DNA of 64,000 nt, from contig NZ_SNWA01000001.1 of NCBI RefSeq assembly GCF_004361815.1, positions 2,108,001 through 2,172,000 of the forward strand, read 5' to 3'. This stretch comes from Paraburkholderia sp. BL10I2N1 (lineage in GTDB: Bacteria; Pseudomonadota; Gammaproteobacteria; Burkholderiales; Burkholderiaceae). Below the pieces are notes generated by a model. The model worked only from the letters and a program-made list of their open reading frames with translations. It was not told the DNA's origin and made no database searches. Made by a program: the position numbers and the translations under genes. This document shows positions 1 through 7,949 of this stretch, piece after piece (within the stretch, counting starts at the first letter, position 1; each line of letters opens with the position of its first letter).

Positions 1-209
1 TGGTGGATTCGCCGGACCAGATCAATCCGGGCTGGATCGCCGGCAAGCGCCGCATCGGCGTTACGGCAGGTGCATCGGCACCGGAAGCGCTGGCTCAGGC
101 CGTCATCGGTCGCCTGCACGAGCTGGGCGTGCGCAACGTGCGCGCGCTCGATGGCATCGAGGAAAACATCGCGTTTCCGTTGCCGCGCGGGCTGGGGTTG
201 CCGGCCTGA
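1..209 (+). CDS. ispH: 4-hydroxy-3-methylbut-2-enyl diphosphate reductase, C-terminal end (partial)
   Basis: This is the last ~69 codons of a gene that starts before the window; the frame is set by codons from base 3. The fragment carries the GVTAGASAPE motif found near the C-terminus of IspH, the [4Fe-4S] enzyme that makes IPP and DMAPP in the last step of the MEP isoprenoid pathway. The cluster cysteines lie outside the window. The tail LDGIEENIAFPLPRGL is typical of beta-proteobacterial IspH. A good intrinsic terminator follows about 35 bases after the stop, so this looks like the end of a transcription unit. Confidence 0.9.
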   Translation, partial: VDSPDQINPGWIAGKRRIGVTAGASAPEALAQAVIGRLHELGVRNVRALDGIEENIAFPLPRGLGLPA

Positions 210-242
210 AACTGACGCAGAGCGAGGCTCTCATTGCACGAT

Positions 243-272
243 AAAAAGCGCGCCTTCGTGGCGCGTTTTTTT
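243..272 (+). terminator. Intrinsic terminator after ispH
   Basis: A GC stem (cgcgcc at 249-254 with ggcgcg at 260-265) has a five-base loop. Five A residues on the left and seven T residues on the right extend it. It sits just after the ispH stop. Confidence 0.85.
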
Positions 273-441
273 CGCGTCGAGGCGGAAGGGCTTCCTGAAA
301 TAAAAGGTGTCACATCATACAAAAACGGTTGTCCAATCCGTTCCCGCGGCAGATTTTTCGACTTTTCCGGGGAAATATCCGGGGTTATTTTTATGATCGC
401 GCCCCGTTTGTTTTCGCAATATCAATCTGATTGTAATCATA

Positions 442-458
442 TGCACCATATTTGTGCA
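442..458 (+). promoter_or_regulatory. NtrC-like binding site upstream of livJ
   Basis: TGCACCATATTTGTGCA matches the NtrC consensus TGCACY-N5-GGTGCA at all defined positions but one. Flanking bases extend it to ATGCAC-N7-GTGCAT. Its centre is about 138 bases upstream of the start predicted from the sigma54-like promoter at 562-577, a normal enhancer distance. It is a sequence match only; a single dyad can occur by chance. Confidence 0.4.
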
Positions 459-561
459 TCAGCTCCGCCGATTATAGAAAACAGATTGAATCGCTCGAAC
501 CACGGTGGAATCGGGTCTTAAGCGCGATTCCCGCAACACTTGATGCCCGGGGCGTCGAAGC

Positions 562-577
562 TGGTGCAACTGATGCA
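562..577 (+). promoter_or_regulatory. Sigma54-like promoter for the liv operon
   Basis: TGGTGCAACTGATGCA fits the -24/-12 layout: GG at 563-564 and GC at 575-576, ten bases between, against consensus TGGCAC-N5-TTGCA. The invariant GG and GC are present; CA of the -24 element and one T of the -12 element differ. Transcription would begin near 588, giving a leader of about 175 bases. Confidence 0.35.
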
Positions 578-669
578 CGAAAAACAATCGCAACCAGGTT
601 GCGCCCATGCCCATCTATTGCTCTCAAAATACGGTTGCAATGCAGGAAAACCCTGCCGGTTCAACAATA

Positions 670-697
670 TTGCCCGTCGCATAATTGGAGTTACAAT
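670..697 (+). promoter_or_regulatory. Sigma70-like promoter for livJ
   Basis: TTGCCC (670-675) and TACAAT (692-697) are separated by 16 bases, about 65 bases before the livJ start. It could act alone or together with the sigma54-like element further upstream. Confidence 0.4.
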
Positions 698-762
698 GCG
701 CGCGTTCTCAAGGCCTGAGGGCCACGAACATTGGATTTTGCAAGGCGTGGGAGACCTATTTA

Positions 763-1962
763 ATGCGAGTCAAGTTTGCTCACGCCGTGACCATCGCGGC
801 CGCGGTTGCGCTGCTGGCCGCGTGCAGCAAGAAAGGTGATGGCGAGGCGGGCGCAGGCGCGTCGGCAGCGACCGCTGCGGCGGCGCCGGCAAGCGACGCG
901 ACTATCGTCAAGATCGGTCATGCCGCTCCGTTGACGGGCGAGATCGCGCATCTGGGCAAGGACAATGAGAACGGTGCACGTCTGGCAGTCGAAGAAATCA
1001 ATGTACAGGGTCTGACCATCGACGGCCACAAGATACAACTGGAACTCGACGCGCAGGATGACGGGGCGGATCCCAAAACGGGGACGCAAGTGGCGCAGAA
1101 ACTGGTCGATGATCATGTCGTCGCGGTGGTCGGGCACCTGAATTCAGGGGTGTCGATTCCGGCGTCGAAGATATATAGCGATGCGGATATCGTGGAGATC
1201 TCGCCGTCGTCGACGAATCCCGCGTATACGCAGCAGGGATTCAAGACGACCTACCGCGTGGTCGCGACCGATGCGCAGCAGGGTCCGGCGCTGGCCAACT
1301 ATGCGACGAAAGCGCTGAACGCGAAGCGTATCGCCGTGGTGGACGATGCGACCGCCTACGGCAAGGGGCTCGCCGACGAGTTCGCGAAGACGGCGGAGGC
1401 GAGCGGAGCGACGATCGTCGCGCGCGAGGCGACGAATGACAAGGCTACGGACTTCCGGGCCATTCTCACCAGGATCAAGAGTTTTCAGCCGGACGTCATC
1501 ATGTTCGGCGGGATGGACGCGACGGGCGGGCCGTTTACGAAGCAGGCGGCAGCGCTCGGTATCAGGGCAAAAATCCTTGGCGGCGACGGCGTATGTACCG
1601 ACAAGGTAGGGGAGCTGGCGGGAACCGCCGTGCAGAACCTGGTCTGTTCAGAAGCGGGACTTGCGCTTTCGAAGATGGACAAGGGAGCGGACTTCGAAAA
1701 GAAGTACGAAGACCGTTTCCACACGCCGGTGCAGATTTACGCGCCGTTCACGTATGACGCTGTGTACGTGATCGTCGATGCAATGAAGCGCGCCAATTCG
1801 ATCGACGCGCCCAAGGTGCTGGCTGCGATGCCCTCCACCGATTACAACGGTGTAATTGGCCACATCGCATTCGACAACAAGGGTGATTTGAAAGAAGGCG
1901 CCATTACGCTTTACGACTTCAAGGACGGCAAAAAAGCGGTCCTCGACGTCGTGAAGATGTGA
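763..1962 (+). CDS. livJ: Branched-chain amino acid ABC transporter, substrate-binding lipoprotein
   Basis: A 399-residue type I periplasmic binding protein that captures branched-chain (or related) amino acids for the LivHMGF complex. The N-terminus is a lipoprotein signal: basic start, hydrophobic run, then LAAC with Cys21, followed by an Ala/Gly-rich linker to about residue 45. The mature part begins with KIGHAAPLTGEIAHLGKD, typical of Leu/Ile/Val-binding proteins. I chose the ATG at 763, not the in-frame one at 685, because it gives a complete signal peptide and has a gggag sequence upstream. A stem-loop terminator follows, so the gene can be expressed apart from the permease genes. Confidence 0.93.
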   Translation: MRVKFAHAVTIAAAVALLAACSKKGDGEAGAGASAATAAAAPASDATIVKIGHAAPLTGEIAHLGKDNENGARLAVEEINVQGLTIDGHKIQLELDAQDDGADPKTGTQVAQKLVDDHVVAVVGHLNSGVSIPASKIYSDADIVEISPSSTNPAYTQQGFKTTYRVVATDAQQGPALANYATKALNAKRIAVVDDATAYGKGLADEFAKTAEASGATIVAREATNDKATDFRAILTRIKSFQPDVIMFGGMDATGGPFTKQAAALGIRAKILGGDGVCTDKVGELAGTAVQNLVCSEAGLALSKMDKGADFEKKYEDRFHTPVQIYAPFTYDAVYVIVDAMKRANSIDAPKVLAAMPSTDYNGVIGHIAFDNKGDLKEGAITLYDFKDGKKAVLDVVKM

Positions 1963-1982
1963 TGACGGGATAGTCTGGCCTG

Positions 1983-2015
1983 ACGGCACCGAACCACCCA
2001 AACGGTGCCGTTTTT
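1983..2015 (+). terminator. Stem-loop terminator/attenuator between livJ and livH
   Basis: A nine-base-pair stem (acggcaccg 1983-1991 with cggtgccgt 2003-2011), an 11-base loop and five T residues lie about 20 bases after the livJ stop. Placed between the binding-protein and permease genes, it probably lets only part of the transcripts continue. Confidence 0.75.
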
Positions 2016-2190
2016 GCATCCGCATCCGGTGAGCCGGCCGCTGCAACACGGCGGTCATGCAGTCTGAAGCGGATAACCCTTACCGGTCTTTTACATCAGT
2101 ACCCGCAGTGCCGTTGCGATTCCGTGATTCATCCCCGCCAACCGGCCGATGACGAGCGCGAATCCAGTCGCACGGGCTAAGGAGCATTAA

Positions 2191-3141
2191 ATGGATATCT
2201 TCATCCAGCAGATCCTCAACGGACTGGTGCTTGGCAGCGTTTACGCCATCATTGCACTGGGCTATACGATGGTTTACGGCATTCTGGGCATCATCAACTT
2301 CGCGCACGGCGATGTGTTGATGGTGGGCGCGATGGTTGCGCTCTCAGCCATCGGGGTGTTGCAGAACCACTTCCCCGGCCTCGGCAATGCGCCGACGCTG
2401 GTCATTGCGCTGATCATCGCCGCCTGCGTGTGTTCGCTGGTCGGCTACACGATCGAACGGGTCGCTTACCGTCCGCTGCGCAAGGCCCCGCGCCTCGCCC
2501 CGCTGATCACCGCGATCGGGGTGTCGATCCTGCTGCAGACGCTCGCGATGATGATCTGGTCGCGCAACCCGCTGCCGTTCCCGCAACTGCTGCCCACCGA
2601 CCCGATCAATGTGATCAAGGCCACCGACACGACGCCTGGCGCCGTGATCTCGATGACTGAAATCGTGATCATCGTGGTCGCCTTCCTCGTGATGGGCGGT
2701 CTGCTGCTGCTGGTTCACAAGACGAAGCTGGGCCGCGCGATGCGCTCGATCGCCGAGAACCCGAATGTCGCGAGTCTGATGGGCGTGAACCCGAACTTCG
2801 TGATTTCGGCGACCTTCATGATCGGCTCCGCGCTGGCCGCGCTGGCGGGCGTGATGATCGCCTCGGAATACGGCAATGCCCACTTCTATATGGGCTTCAT
2901 TCCTGGCCTGAAGGCCTTTACCGCGGCGGTGCTGGGCGGCATCGGCAACCTCGGCGGGGCGATGGTGGGCGGCGTGCTGCTGGGTCTCATCGAACAGCTC
3001 GGCGCCGGCTATATCGGCAACCTGACGGGCGGTGTGTTCGGCAGTAACTATCAGGACGTGTTCGCCTTCATCGTGCTGATCATCGTGCTGGTGTTCCGTC
3101 CGTCGGGCCTCTTGGGCGAACGTGTTGCAGATCGGGCTTGA
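2191..3141 (+). CDS. livH: Branched-chain amino acid ABC transporter permease LivH
   Basis: A 316-residue inner-membrane permease (E. coli LivH is about 308) with many hydrophobic helices. The N-terminus DIFIQQILNGLVLGSVYAII and the segment YGILGIINFAHGDVLM are characteristic of LivH. A clear taaggag precedes the ATG. It pairs with LivM to form the membrane channel. The 228-base gap from livJ holds a terminator and could hold a second promoter. Confidence 0.95.
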   Translation: MDIFIQQILNGLVLGSVYAIIALGYTMVYGILGIINFAHGDVLMVGAMVALSAIGVLQNHFPGLGNAPTLVIALIIAACVCSLVGYTIERVAYRPLRKAPRLAPLITAIGVSILLQTLAMMIWSRNPLPFPQLLPTDPINVIKATDTTPGAVISMTEIVIIVVAFLVMGGLLLLVHKTKLGRAMRSIAENPNVASLMGVNPNFVISATFMIGSALAALAGVMIASEYGNAHFYMGFIPGLKAFTAAVLGGIGNLGGAMVGGVLLGLIEQLGAGYIGNLTGGVFGSNYQDVFAFIVLIIVLVFRPSGLLGERVADRA

Positions 3142-3165
3142 TCCGGGCCATAAGGAGTAAATGAC

Positions 3166-4335
3166 ATGACTTCAATTCAACCGATCGAGCCGTCCACGAC
3201 GCTCATCCCTGAACGGAACCGCACGAAGACGCTGACCATCGGCATCCTCACCGCGATCTTCGTGATTGCGGCGCCGATGATCATCGGTGCGGCCGGCGGC
3301 AACTACTGGGTTCGCGTGCTCGACTTCGCGATGCTGTACGTGATGCTCGCGCTCGGTCTGAACGTGGTGGTCGGCTTCGCCGGCCTGCTGGATCTGGGCT
3401 ATATCGCGTTCTACGCGATCGGCGCGTACACAGCGGCGCTGCTGAGCTCACCGCACCTGAGCACGCAGTTCGAGTGGATCGCGCATCTGGCGCCGACCGG
3501 CCTGCACGTGCCGATCTGGATCATCGTGCCGCTGGCGATGTCATTCGCGGCGATGTTCGGGGTCCTGCTCGGTGCCCCGACGCTGCGTCTGCGCGGCGAC
3601 TATCTGGCGATCGTGACCCTCGGCTTCGGGGAAATCGTCCGGATCTTCATCAACAACCTCGACCGTCCGGTCAACATCACGAACGGGCCGAAGGGGATCA
3701 CGGGGATCGCCCCGGTGCAGGTGGGCGGCTTTAGCCTGGCGCAGACCCATTCGTTCCTCGGCTTCTCGTTCCCGTCCGTGTACATGTACTACTACCTGTT
3801 CGTGCTGTGCGCGCTGCTGGTGATCTGGACCTGTACGCGTCTGCAGCATTCGCGTATCGGTCGCGCATGGGCCGCGATCCGCGAAGACGAAATTGCCGCC
3901 AAGGCGATGGGCATCAACACCCGTAACGTGAAGCTGCTGGCGTTCGCGATGGGCGCCTCGTTCGGCGGACTGTCGGGCGCGATGTTCGGCTCGTTCCAGG
4001 GCTTCGTGTCGCCGGAATCGTTCACGTTCTGGGAATCGGTCGTGGTGCTCGCCTGCGTGGTGCTGGGCGGCATGGGCCACATCCCGGGCGTGATTCTCGG
4101 CGCGGTGCTGCTGGCCGTGTTCCCGGAATTCCTGCGCTCGACAATGGGTCCGCTGCAAAACATGATCTTCGGCCATGAAATCGTCGATACCGAAGTGATC
4201 CGTCAGCTGTTGTACGGTCTCGCGATGGTCGTCATCATGCTGTACCGCTCGGAAGGCCTGTGGCCGTCGCCGAAGCACGAGGACAAGATTGCGAAACTGG
4301 CGAAGCGTGCCGGCAAGAAGCCGGTGCGGGCCTAA
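3166..4335 (+). CDS. livM: Branched-chain amino acid ABC transporter permease LivM
   Basis: A 389-residue polytopic permease, the second membrane subunit of the Liv complex. It contains ALGLNVVVGFAGLLDLGYIAF and TLRLRGDYLAIVTLGFGEI, both hallmark LivM segments, and a charged C-terminus rich in Lys. It is somewhat shorter than E. coli LivM (about 425) because the N-terminal extension is smaller. It lies 24 bases after livH, with gtaa-type spacing and a taaggag before the ATG, so the two are co-transcribed. Confidence 0.95.
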   Translation: MTSIQPIEPSTTLIPERNRTKTLTIGILTAIFVIAAPMIIGAAGGNYWVRVLDFAMLYVMLALGLNVVVGFAGLLDLGYIAFYAIGAYTAALLSSPHLSTQFEWIAHLAPTGLHVPIWIIVPLAMSFAAMFGVLLGAPTLRLRGDYLAIVTLGFGEIVRIFINNLDRPVNITNGPKGITGIAPVQVGGFSLAQTHSFLGFSFPSVYMYYYLFVLCALLVIWTCTRLQHSRIGRAWAAIREDEIAAKAMGINTRNVKLLAFAMGASFGGLSGAMFGSFQGFVSPESFTFWESVVVLACVVLGGMGHIPGVILGAVLLAVFPEFLRSTMGPLQNMIFGHEIVDTEVIRQLLYGLAMVVIMLYRSEGLWPSPKHEDKIAKLAKRAGKKPVRA

Positions 4336-4354
4336 CGGACAGGGAGCAAAAGAA

Positions 4355-5131
4355 ATGAGCGACAAACAAATCCGTCTGTCCGTGAAGGGCGTGAACAAGC
4401 GCTTTGGCGGCCTGCAGGCCCTCTCCGACGTCGGCCTGCAGATCGAGGAAGGTACGATCTACGGTCTCATCGGCCCGAACGGCGCCGGCAAGACCACGTT
4501 CTTCAACGTGGTCACGGGCCTGTACACGCCGGATTCGGGCGAGTTCAAGCTCGATGGCACGAACTACACGCCGACGGCGGTGTACCAGGTGGCGAAGGCC
4601 GGGATTGCCCGCACGTTCCAGAACATTCGTCTCTTCGGCGGCATGACCGCGCTGGAAAACGTGATGGTCGGCCGTCACGTGCGCACGAAGCACGGCCTGC
4701 TCGGCGCGGTGTTCCAGACGCCGGCGGAACGCCAGGAAGAGCGCGAGATCAAGGAACGCGCGCTGGAGCTGCTCGAATACGTGGGCGTGCTGCAGTACGC
4801 CGACTACACGTCGCGCAACCTGTCGTACGGTCACCAGCGTCGGCTGGAAATCGCCCGCGCGCTGGCGACCGATCCGAAGCTGCTCGCGCTGGACGAGCCG
4901 GCTGCCGGCATGAACGCGACCGAGAAGGTCGAATTGACGAAGCTGCTCGACAAGATCCGCAGCGACGGCAAGACGATCCTGCTGATCGAGCACGACGTGA
5001 AACTGGTGATGCACCTGTGCAACCGCATGACGGTGCTCGATTACGGCAAGGTGATCGCTGAAGGTCTGCCGCAGGACGTGCAGAAGGACCCGAAGGTGAT
5101 CGAGGCTTATCTGGGTGCGGGAGTTCACTGA
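4355..5131 (+). CDS. livG: Branched-chain amino acid ABC transporter ATPase LivG
   Basis: A 258-residue ATP-binding subunit. Walker A is GPNGAGKTT (residues 40-48), the signature is LSYGHQRRLEIARAL and Walker B is LLALDEPAAGMN; the longer Q-loop/helical insert around residues 95-140 is typical of LivG compared with LivF. The ATG at 4355 has an agggag ribosome site seven bases upstream; the frame is open further up, but that part overlaps livM. It is followed directly by livF with a one-base overlap. Confidence 0.95.
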   Translation: MSDKQIRLSVKGVNKRFGGLQALSDVGLQIEEGTIYGLIGPNGAGKTTFFNVVTGLYTPDSGEFKLDGTNYTPTAVYQVAKAGIARTFQNIRLFGGMTALENVMVGRHVRTKHGLLGAVFQTPAERQEEREIKERALELLEYVGVLQYADYTSRNLSYGHQRRLEIARALATDPKLLALDEPAAGMNATEKVELTKLLDKIRSDGKTILLIEHDVKLVMHLCNRMTVLDYGKVIAEGLPQDVQKDPKVIEAYLGAGVH

Positions 5132-5847
5132 TGGCTACGGCAATGTTGAAAATCAAGGGCCTGCAGGTCAACTACGGCGGCATTCAGGCAGTCAAGGGCA
5201 TCGACCTCGAAGTGGCGCAGGGCGAGCTGGTCACGCTGATCGGCGCGAACGGTGCGGGCAAGACCACGACGATGAAGGCCATCACGGGTCTGAAGCCTTA
5301 CTCGGCGGGCGACATCGAGTACATGGGGCAGTCGATCAGGGGGCTGCCGACGCATGAGCTGCTCAAGCGCGGCCTCGCGATGGTGCCGGAAGGCCGGGGC
5401 ATCTTCGCGCGCATGTCGATTCTCGAGAACATGCAGATGGGCGCGTACCTGCGTAACGACACCGACGGCATCAAGAAGGACGTCGAGCGCATGTTCGGCT
5501 TCTTCCCGCGCCTGAAGGAACGCGCGACGCAGTACGCGGGGACGCTCTCGGGCGGCGAACAGCAGATGCTCGCGATGGCGCGCGCGATCATCAGCAAGCC
5601 GAAGCTGTTGCTGCTGGATGAGCCGTCGATGGGTCTGTCGCCGATCATGGTCGAGAAGATCTTCGAAGTGGTGCGCTCGATTTCCGCGGAAGGGATGACC
5701 GTGCTGCTGGTCGAGCAGAACGCGCGTCTTGCGCTGCAGGCCGCCAATCGCGGCTATGTGATGGACTCGGGTCTGGTGACGATGTCGGGTGATGCGAAAA
5801 AGATGCTCGACGATCCGAAGGTGCGTGCTGCTTACCTCGGTGAATAA
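5131..5847 (+). CDS. livF: Branched-chain amino acid ABC transporter ATPase LivF
   Basis: A 238-residue ATPase, the partner of LivG in the energising dimer. Walker A GANGAGKTT is at residues 38-46, the signature is LSGGEQQMLAMARAI and Walker B is LLLLDEPSMGLSP. The ATG shares one base with the TGA of livG, indicating translational coupling. It is the last gene of the liv operon; a strong terminator follows. Confidence 0.95.
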   Translation: MATAMLKIKGLQVNYGGIQAVKGIDLEVAQGELVTLIGANGAGKTTTMKAITGLKPYSAGDIEYMGQSIRGLPTHELLKRGLAMVPEGRGIFARMSILENMQMGAYLRNDTDGIKKDVERMFGFFPRLKERATQYAGTLSGGEQQMLAMARAIISKPKLLLLDEPSMGLSPIMVEKIFEVVRSISAEGMTVLLVEQNARLALQAANRGYVMDSGLVTMSGDAKKMLDDPKVRAAYLGE

Positions 5848-5897
5848 ATGGGCGAATAAGCGGGCAAACAGGCCGGCCTGACTGGCGGGCAAAGAAG

Positions 5898-5932
5898 AAA
5901 GGCCGCATGCGTTTCAGGCATGCGGCCTTTTT
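5898..5932. terminator. Bidirectional terminator between livF and ypeA
   Basis: A perfect ten-base-pair stem (ggccgcatgc 5901-5910 with gcatgcggcc 5918-5927) is flanked by A residues on the left and T residues on the right. It can stop transcription from both sides and abuts the stop codon of the convergent acetyltransferase gene. Confidence 0.85.
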
Positions 5933-6450
5933 CATATCATTTCGCGTCCATTCCGCGGCGCCTGGTCCGCGGGCTGGCCATTCATCGCAGCCGGCACATT
6001 CGCGCCAGGTCCGAGACGCTTCCCCAGACTGACGACTTCATCCGCCCGATATCCGAGGGCTTCGTAAAATCCCCGCACGTCTGCCTTGCTCTCCAGCACC
6101 TGCAGGTTCACCTTCGGGCAACCGAGCGACGTCAGCGCAGCCTCCGCATGCTCGACGAGACGCGTGCCGATGCCGTGTCGTCGCATGGCCTTATCGACGG
6201 CGAGCGAATACAGCCAGCCGCGATGTCCGTCGTAGCCGGCCATTACCGTGCCGACCACACGTCCGTGATCTTCTGCGACAAAGAACAGTTCCGGCTGCGT
6301 CGCGAGCTTGTTCGCGATCGACAGATGCGGATTGCGCTGCGGCCGGGTCGCATCCCGATACTCTGGGAAGGCCTCCTGCCACAGCGCGACCACGGCATCG
6401 GTATCGGCCGCATCGAAGCGGCGGATCGACAGCGTTGCGGTCGTCATCAT
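5932..6450 (-). CDS. ypeA: GNAT-family acetyltransferase, YpeA-like
   Basis: A 172-residue GCN5-related N-acetyltransferase. The acetyl-CoA loop is RRHGIG after the strand YSLAVDKAMR, and VVGTVMAGYDGHRG plus GYRADEVVSLGKRL match the E. coli YpeA family closely. The family's substrate is not firmly known; a small molecule or protein N-terminus is possible. The C-terminal ~25 residues, rich in Pro and Asn, are an extension. Two ATGs are adjacent at the start. Only 15 bases separate it from the upstream aminotransferase gene, so they are probably one operon. Confidence 0.85.
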   Translation of the reverse strand: MMTTATLSIRRFDAADTDAVVALWQEAFPEYRDATRPQRNPHLSIANKLATQPELFFVAEDHGRVVGTVMAGYDGHRGWLYSLAVDKAMRRHGIGTRLVEHAEAALTSLGCPKVNLQVLESKADVRGFYEALGYRADEVVSLGKRLGPGANVPAAMNGQPADQAPRNGREMI

Positions 6451-6465
6451 GCGCGCTCGCCGTGC

Positions 6466-7650
6466 TTACAGCGAATCGAGGATGAAACGCAGCATCGCCA
6501 TCATCTGGTCGATCTCCTCGTTCGTCACATTGAGCGCCGGCATGAAGCGCAGCAGGTTCGGGCGCGCAGCGTTCAGCAGCAGGCCGTCTGGCTGCATCAG
6601 GCGCGCCTTCTCGACGATCTGGGTACCGATGTCCTTGCCAAGCAGCAGCGCGCGCAATAGGCCTTCGCCGCGGTCGCCAAGGAAGCCGCGCTGTTCCGAC
6701 AGTTCGAGCAGCTTCGCGCGCAGATATTCGCCACGCGCCTGCACGCCTTCGAGGAAGCCAGGCGCGGTGAGCTGCGAGATCACCGAGTAACCGACTGCCG
6801 TCATCAGCGGATTGCCGTTGTACGTGCCGCCCTGGTCGCCCGCCTCGAACACTTCGACCTCGGCCTTCGCTAGCAGTGCTGCCAGCGGCACGCCGCCGCC
6901 GATGCCCTTGCCGAGCGTCATCACGTCTGGCTCGATGCCCGACAGCTGGTAGGCGAACAGCGTGCCGGCACGGCCGCAGCCGCTCTGCACTTCATCGACG
7001 ATCAGCAGCAGGTTATGCTGCCTCGTCAGCGCGCGCAGTTGCCGCATGAATTCACGGGTCGCCGGTATCACGCCGCCTTCGCCCTGGATCGGTTCGAGCA
7101 TCACCGCGACCGTCTTGCTGGTAATGAGTCTTTCGACCGACGCGATGTCGTTCAGGTCGGCCTTGGGAAAGCCCGGTACCTGAGGTGCATAGATCGTGTC
7201 CCAGCCTGGCTTGCCGCTCGCGGACATCGTCGCGAGTGTGCGGCCGTGGAAGCTGTGATCGAAGGTGATGATTTCGTATGCGCCGTTCTTATGCTTCTTG
7301 CCCCACTTGCGCGCGAGCTTGATCGCGCCTTCGTTGGCTTCCGCGCCGCTGTTCGCAAAGAAGACCTTGTCGAAGCAGCTGTGCTGCGTAAGGAGGTTCG
7401 CGAGCTTCGCCATCGGCTCGTTGTAGAACGCCGGCGACGGATTGATCAACAGGCGCGCCTGCTTCTCGAGCGCTTCGATCATGCCCTCGTTGCAATGACC
7501 GAGACTGTTGACGGCCCACCCCTGGATGAAGTCGAGGTATCGCTTGCCTTCGTTGTCATAGAGCCACGAGCCCTTGCCGTGCGTGAAAACGATTTCAGGC
7601 CGGTTCGTGATGTACATCAGCGACTCGATGGGGTACTCATTGAATTTCAT
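6466..7650 (-). CDS. argD: Acetylornithine transaminase family aminotransferase
   Basis: A 394-residue class III PLP aminotransferase. The PLP lysine is Lys248 in TLGKGIGGG; NSGAEANEGAIKLARKW (from about residue 100) and EPIQGEGGV are the usual cofactor and substrate segments. In arginine synthesis ArgD converts N-acetylglutamate semialdehyde to N-acetylornithine; relatives act on ornithine, succinylornithine or 4-aminobutyrate, so the substrate is not certain. The frame is open far upstream, but MKFNEYPIESLMYI is the family start; an ATG five codons earlier with ggag just after it is an alternative. A hairpin followed by T residues lies about 55-85 bases upstream. Confidence 0.85.
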   Translation of the reverse strand: MKFNEYPIESLMYITNRPEIVFTHGKGSWLYDNEGKRYLDFIQGWAVNSLGHCNEGMIEALEKQARLLINPSPAFYNEPMAKLANLLTQHSCFDKVFFANSGAEANEGAIKLARKWGKKHKNGAYEIITFDHSFHGRTLATMSASGKPGWDTIYAPQVPGFPKADLNDIASVERLITSKTVAVMLEPIQGEGGVIPATREFMRQLRALTRQHNLLLIVDEVQSGCGRAGTLFAYQLSGIEPDVMTLGKGIGGGVPLAALLAKAEVEVFEAGDQGGTYNGNPLMTAVGYSVISQLTAPGFLEGVQARGEYLRAKLLELSEQRGFLGDRGEGLLRALLLGKDIGTQIVEKARLMQPDGLLLNAARPNLLRFMPALNVTNEEIDQMMAMLRFILDSL

Positions 7651-7703
7651 GGCGGCGGGCTCCATCCGAAGCAGTGGGGTTGTGCGGGTTGAAAAGGGAA
7701 TCG

Positions 7704-7736
7704 GAAAAACAAAAAGCCACGGAGGTCCGTGGCTTT
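7704..7736 (-). terminator. Intrinsic terminator or attenuator upstream of argD
   Basis: On the minus strand an 11-base-pair stem (aaagccacgga at 7713-7723 on the plus strand with tccgtggcttt at 7726-7736) has only two loop bases as drawn, so the loop probably opens wider. It is followed by a T-rich run (5 T, G, 5 T). It lies between the reductase gene stop (7950) and argD (7650). It may end the reductase transcript or attenuate argD. Confidence 0.65.
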
Positions 7737-7949
7737 CATGATTCGAACAGCTTGCGCCCTGTCTGGCGCGAATCCGCGACGAAGCCAGCGGCACCCCTAA
7801 GGGAGCGGCGAGCGGCGACGTCGGAGTTCGGACTGGATGCGGTTCATGCGCGAAAGAATACGACAACGCAGACACCGGTGTAAACCCATCAATCGCATCC
7901 GGCGGCCGACTTTCTGGCCGCCGTGCTCACCGGGGGCTTGCGGGGCGAA

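Larger units (their letters stand above)
273..762 (+). other. Long non-coding regulatory region before livJ
   Basis: About 490 bases lie between the ispH terminator and livJ, with no convincing gene; the short frames in it have no Shine-Dalgarno support and poor codon use. It is AT-richer than its surroundings near 300-480. It contains an NtrC-like dyad, a sigma54-like promoter and a sigma70-like promoter, listed separately, and a direct repeat ccgggg-N6-ccgggg near 370-388. The length suggests regulated expression of the liv operon. Confidence 0.6.

Noticed and set aside
3541..5892. Long antisense frames across livM, livG and livF
   Set aside because: They mirror recognised ABC transporter genes and have no ribosome sites or conserved motifs.
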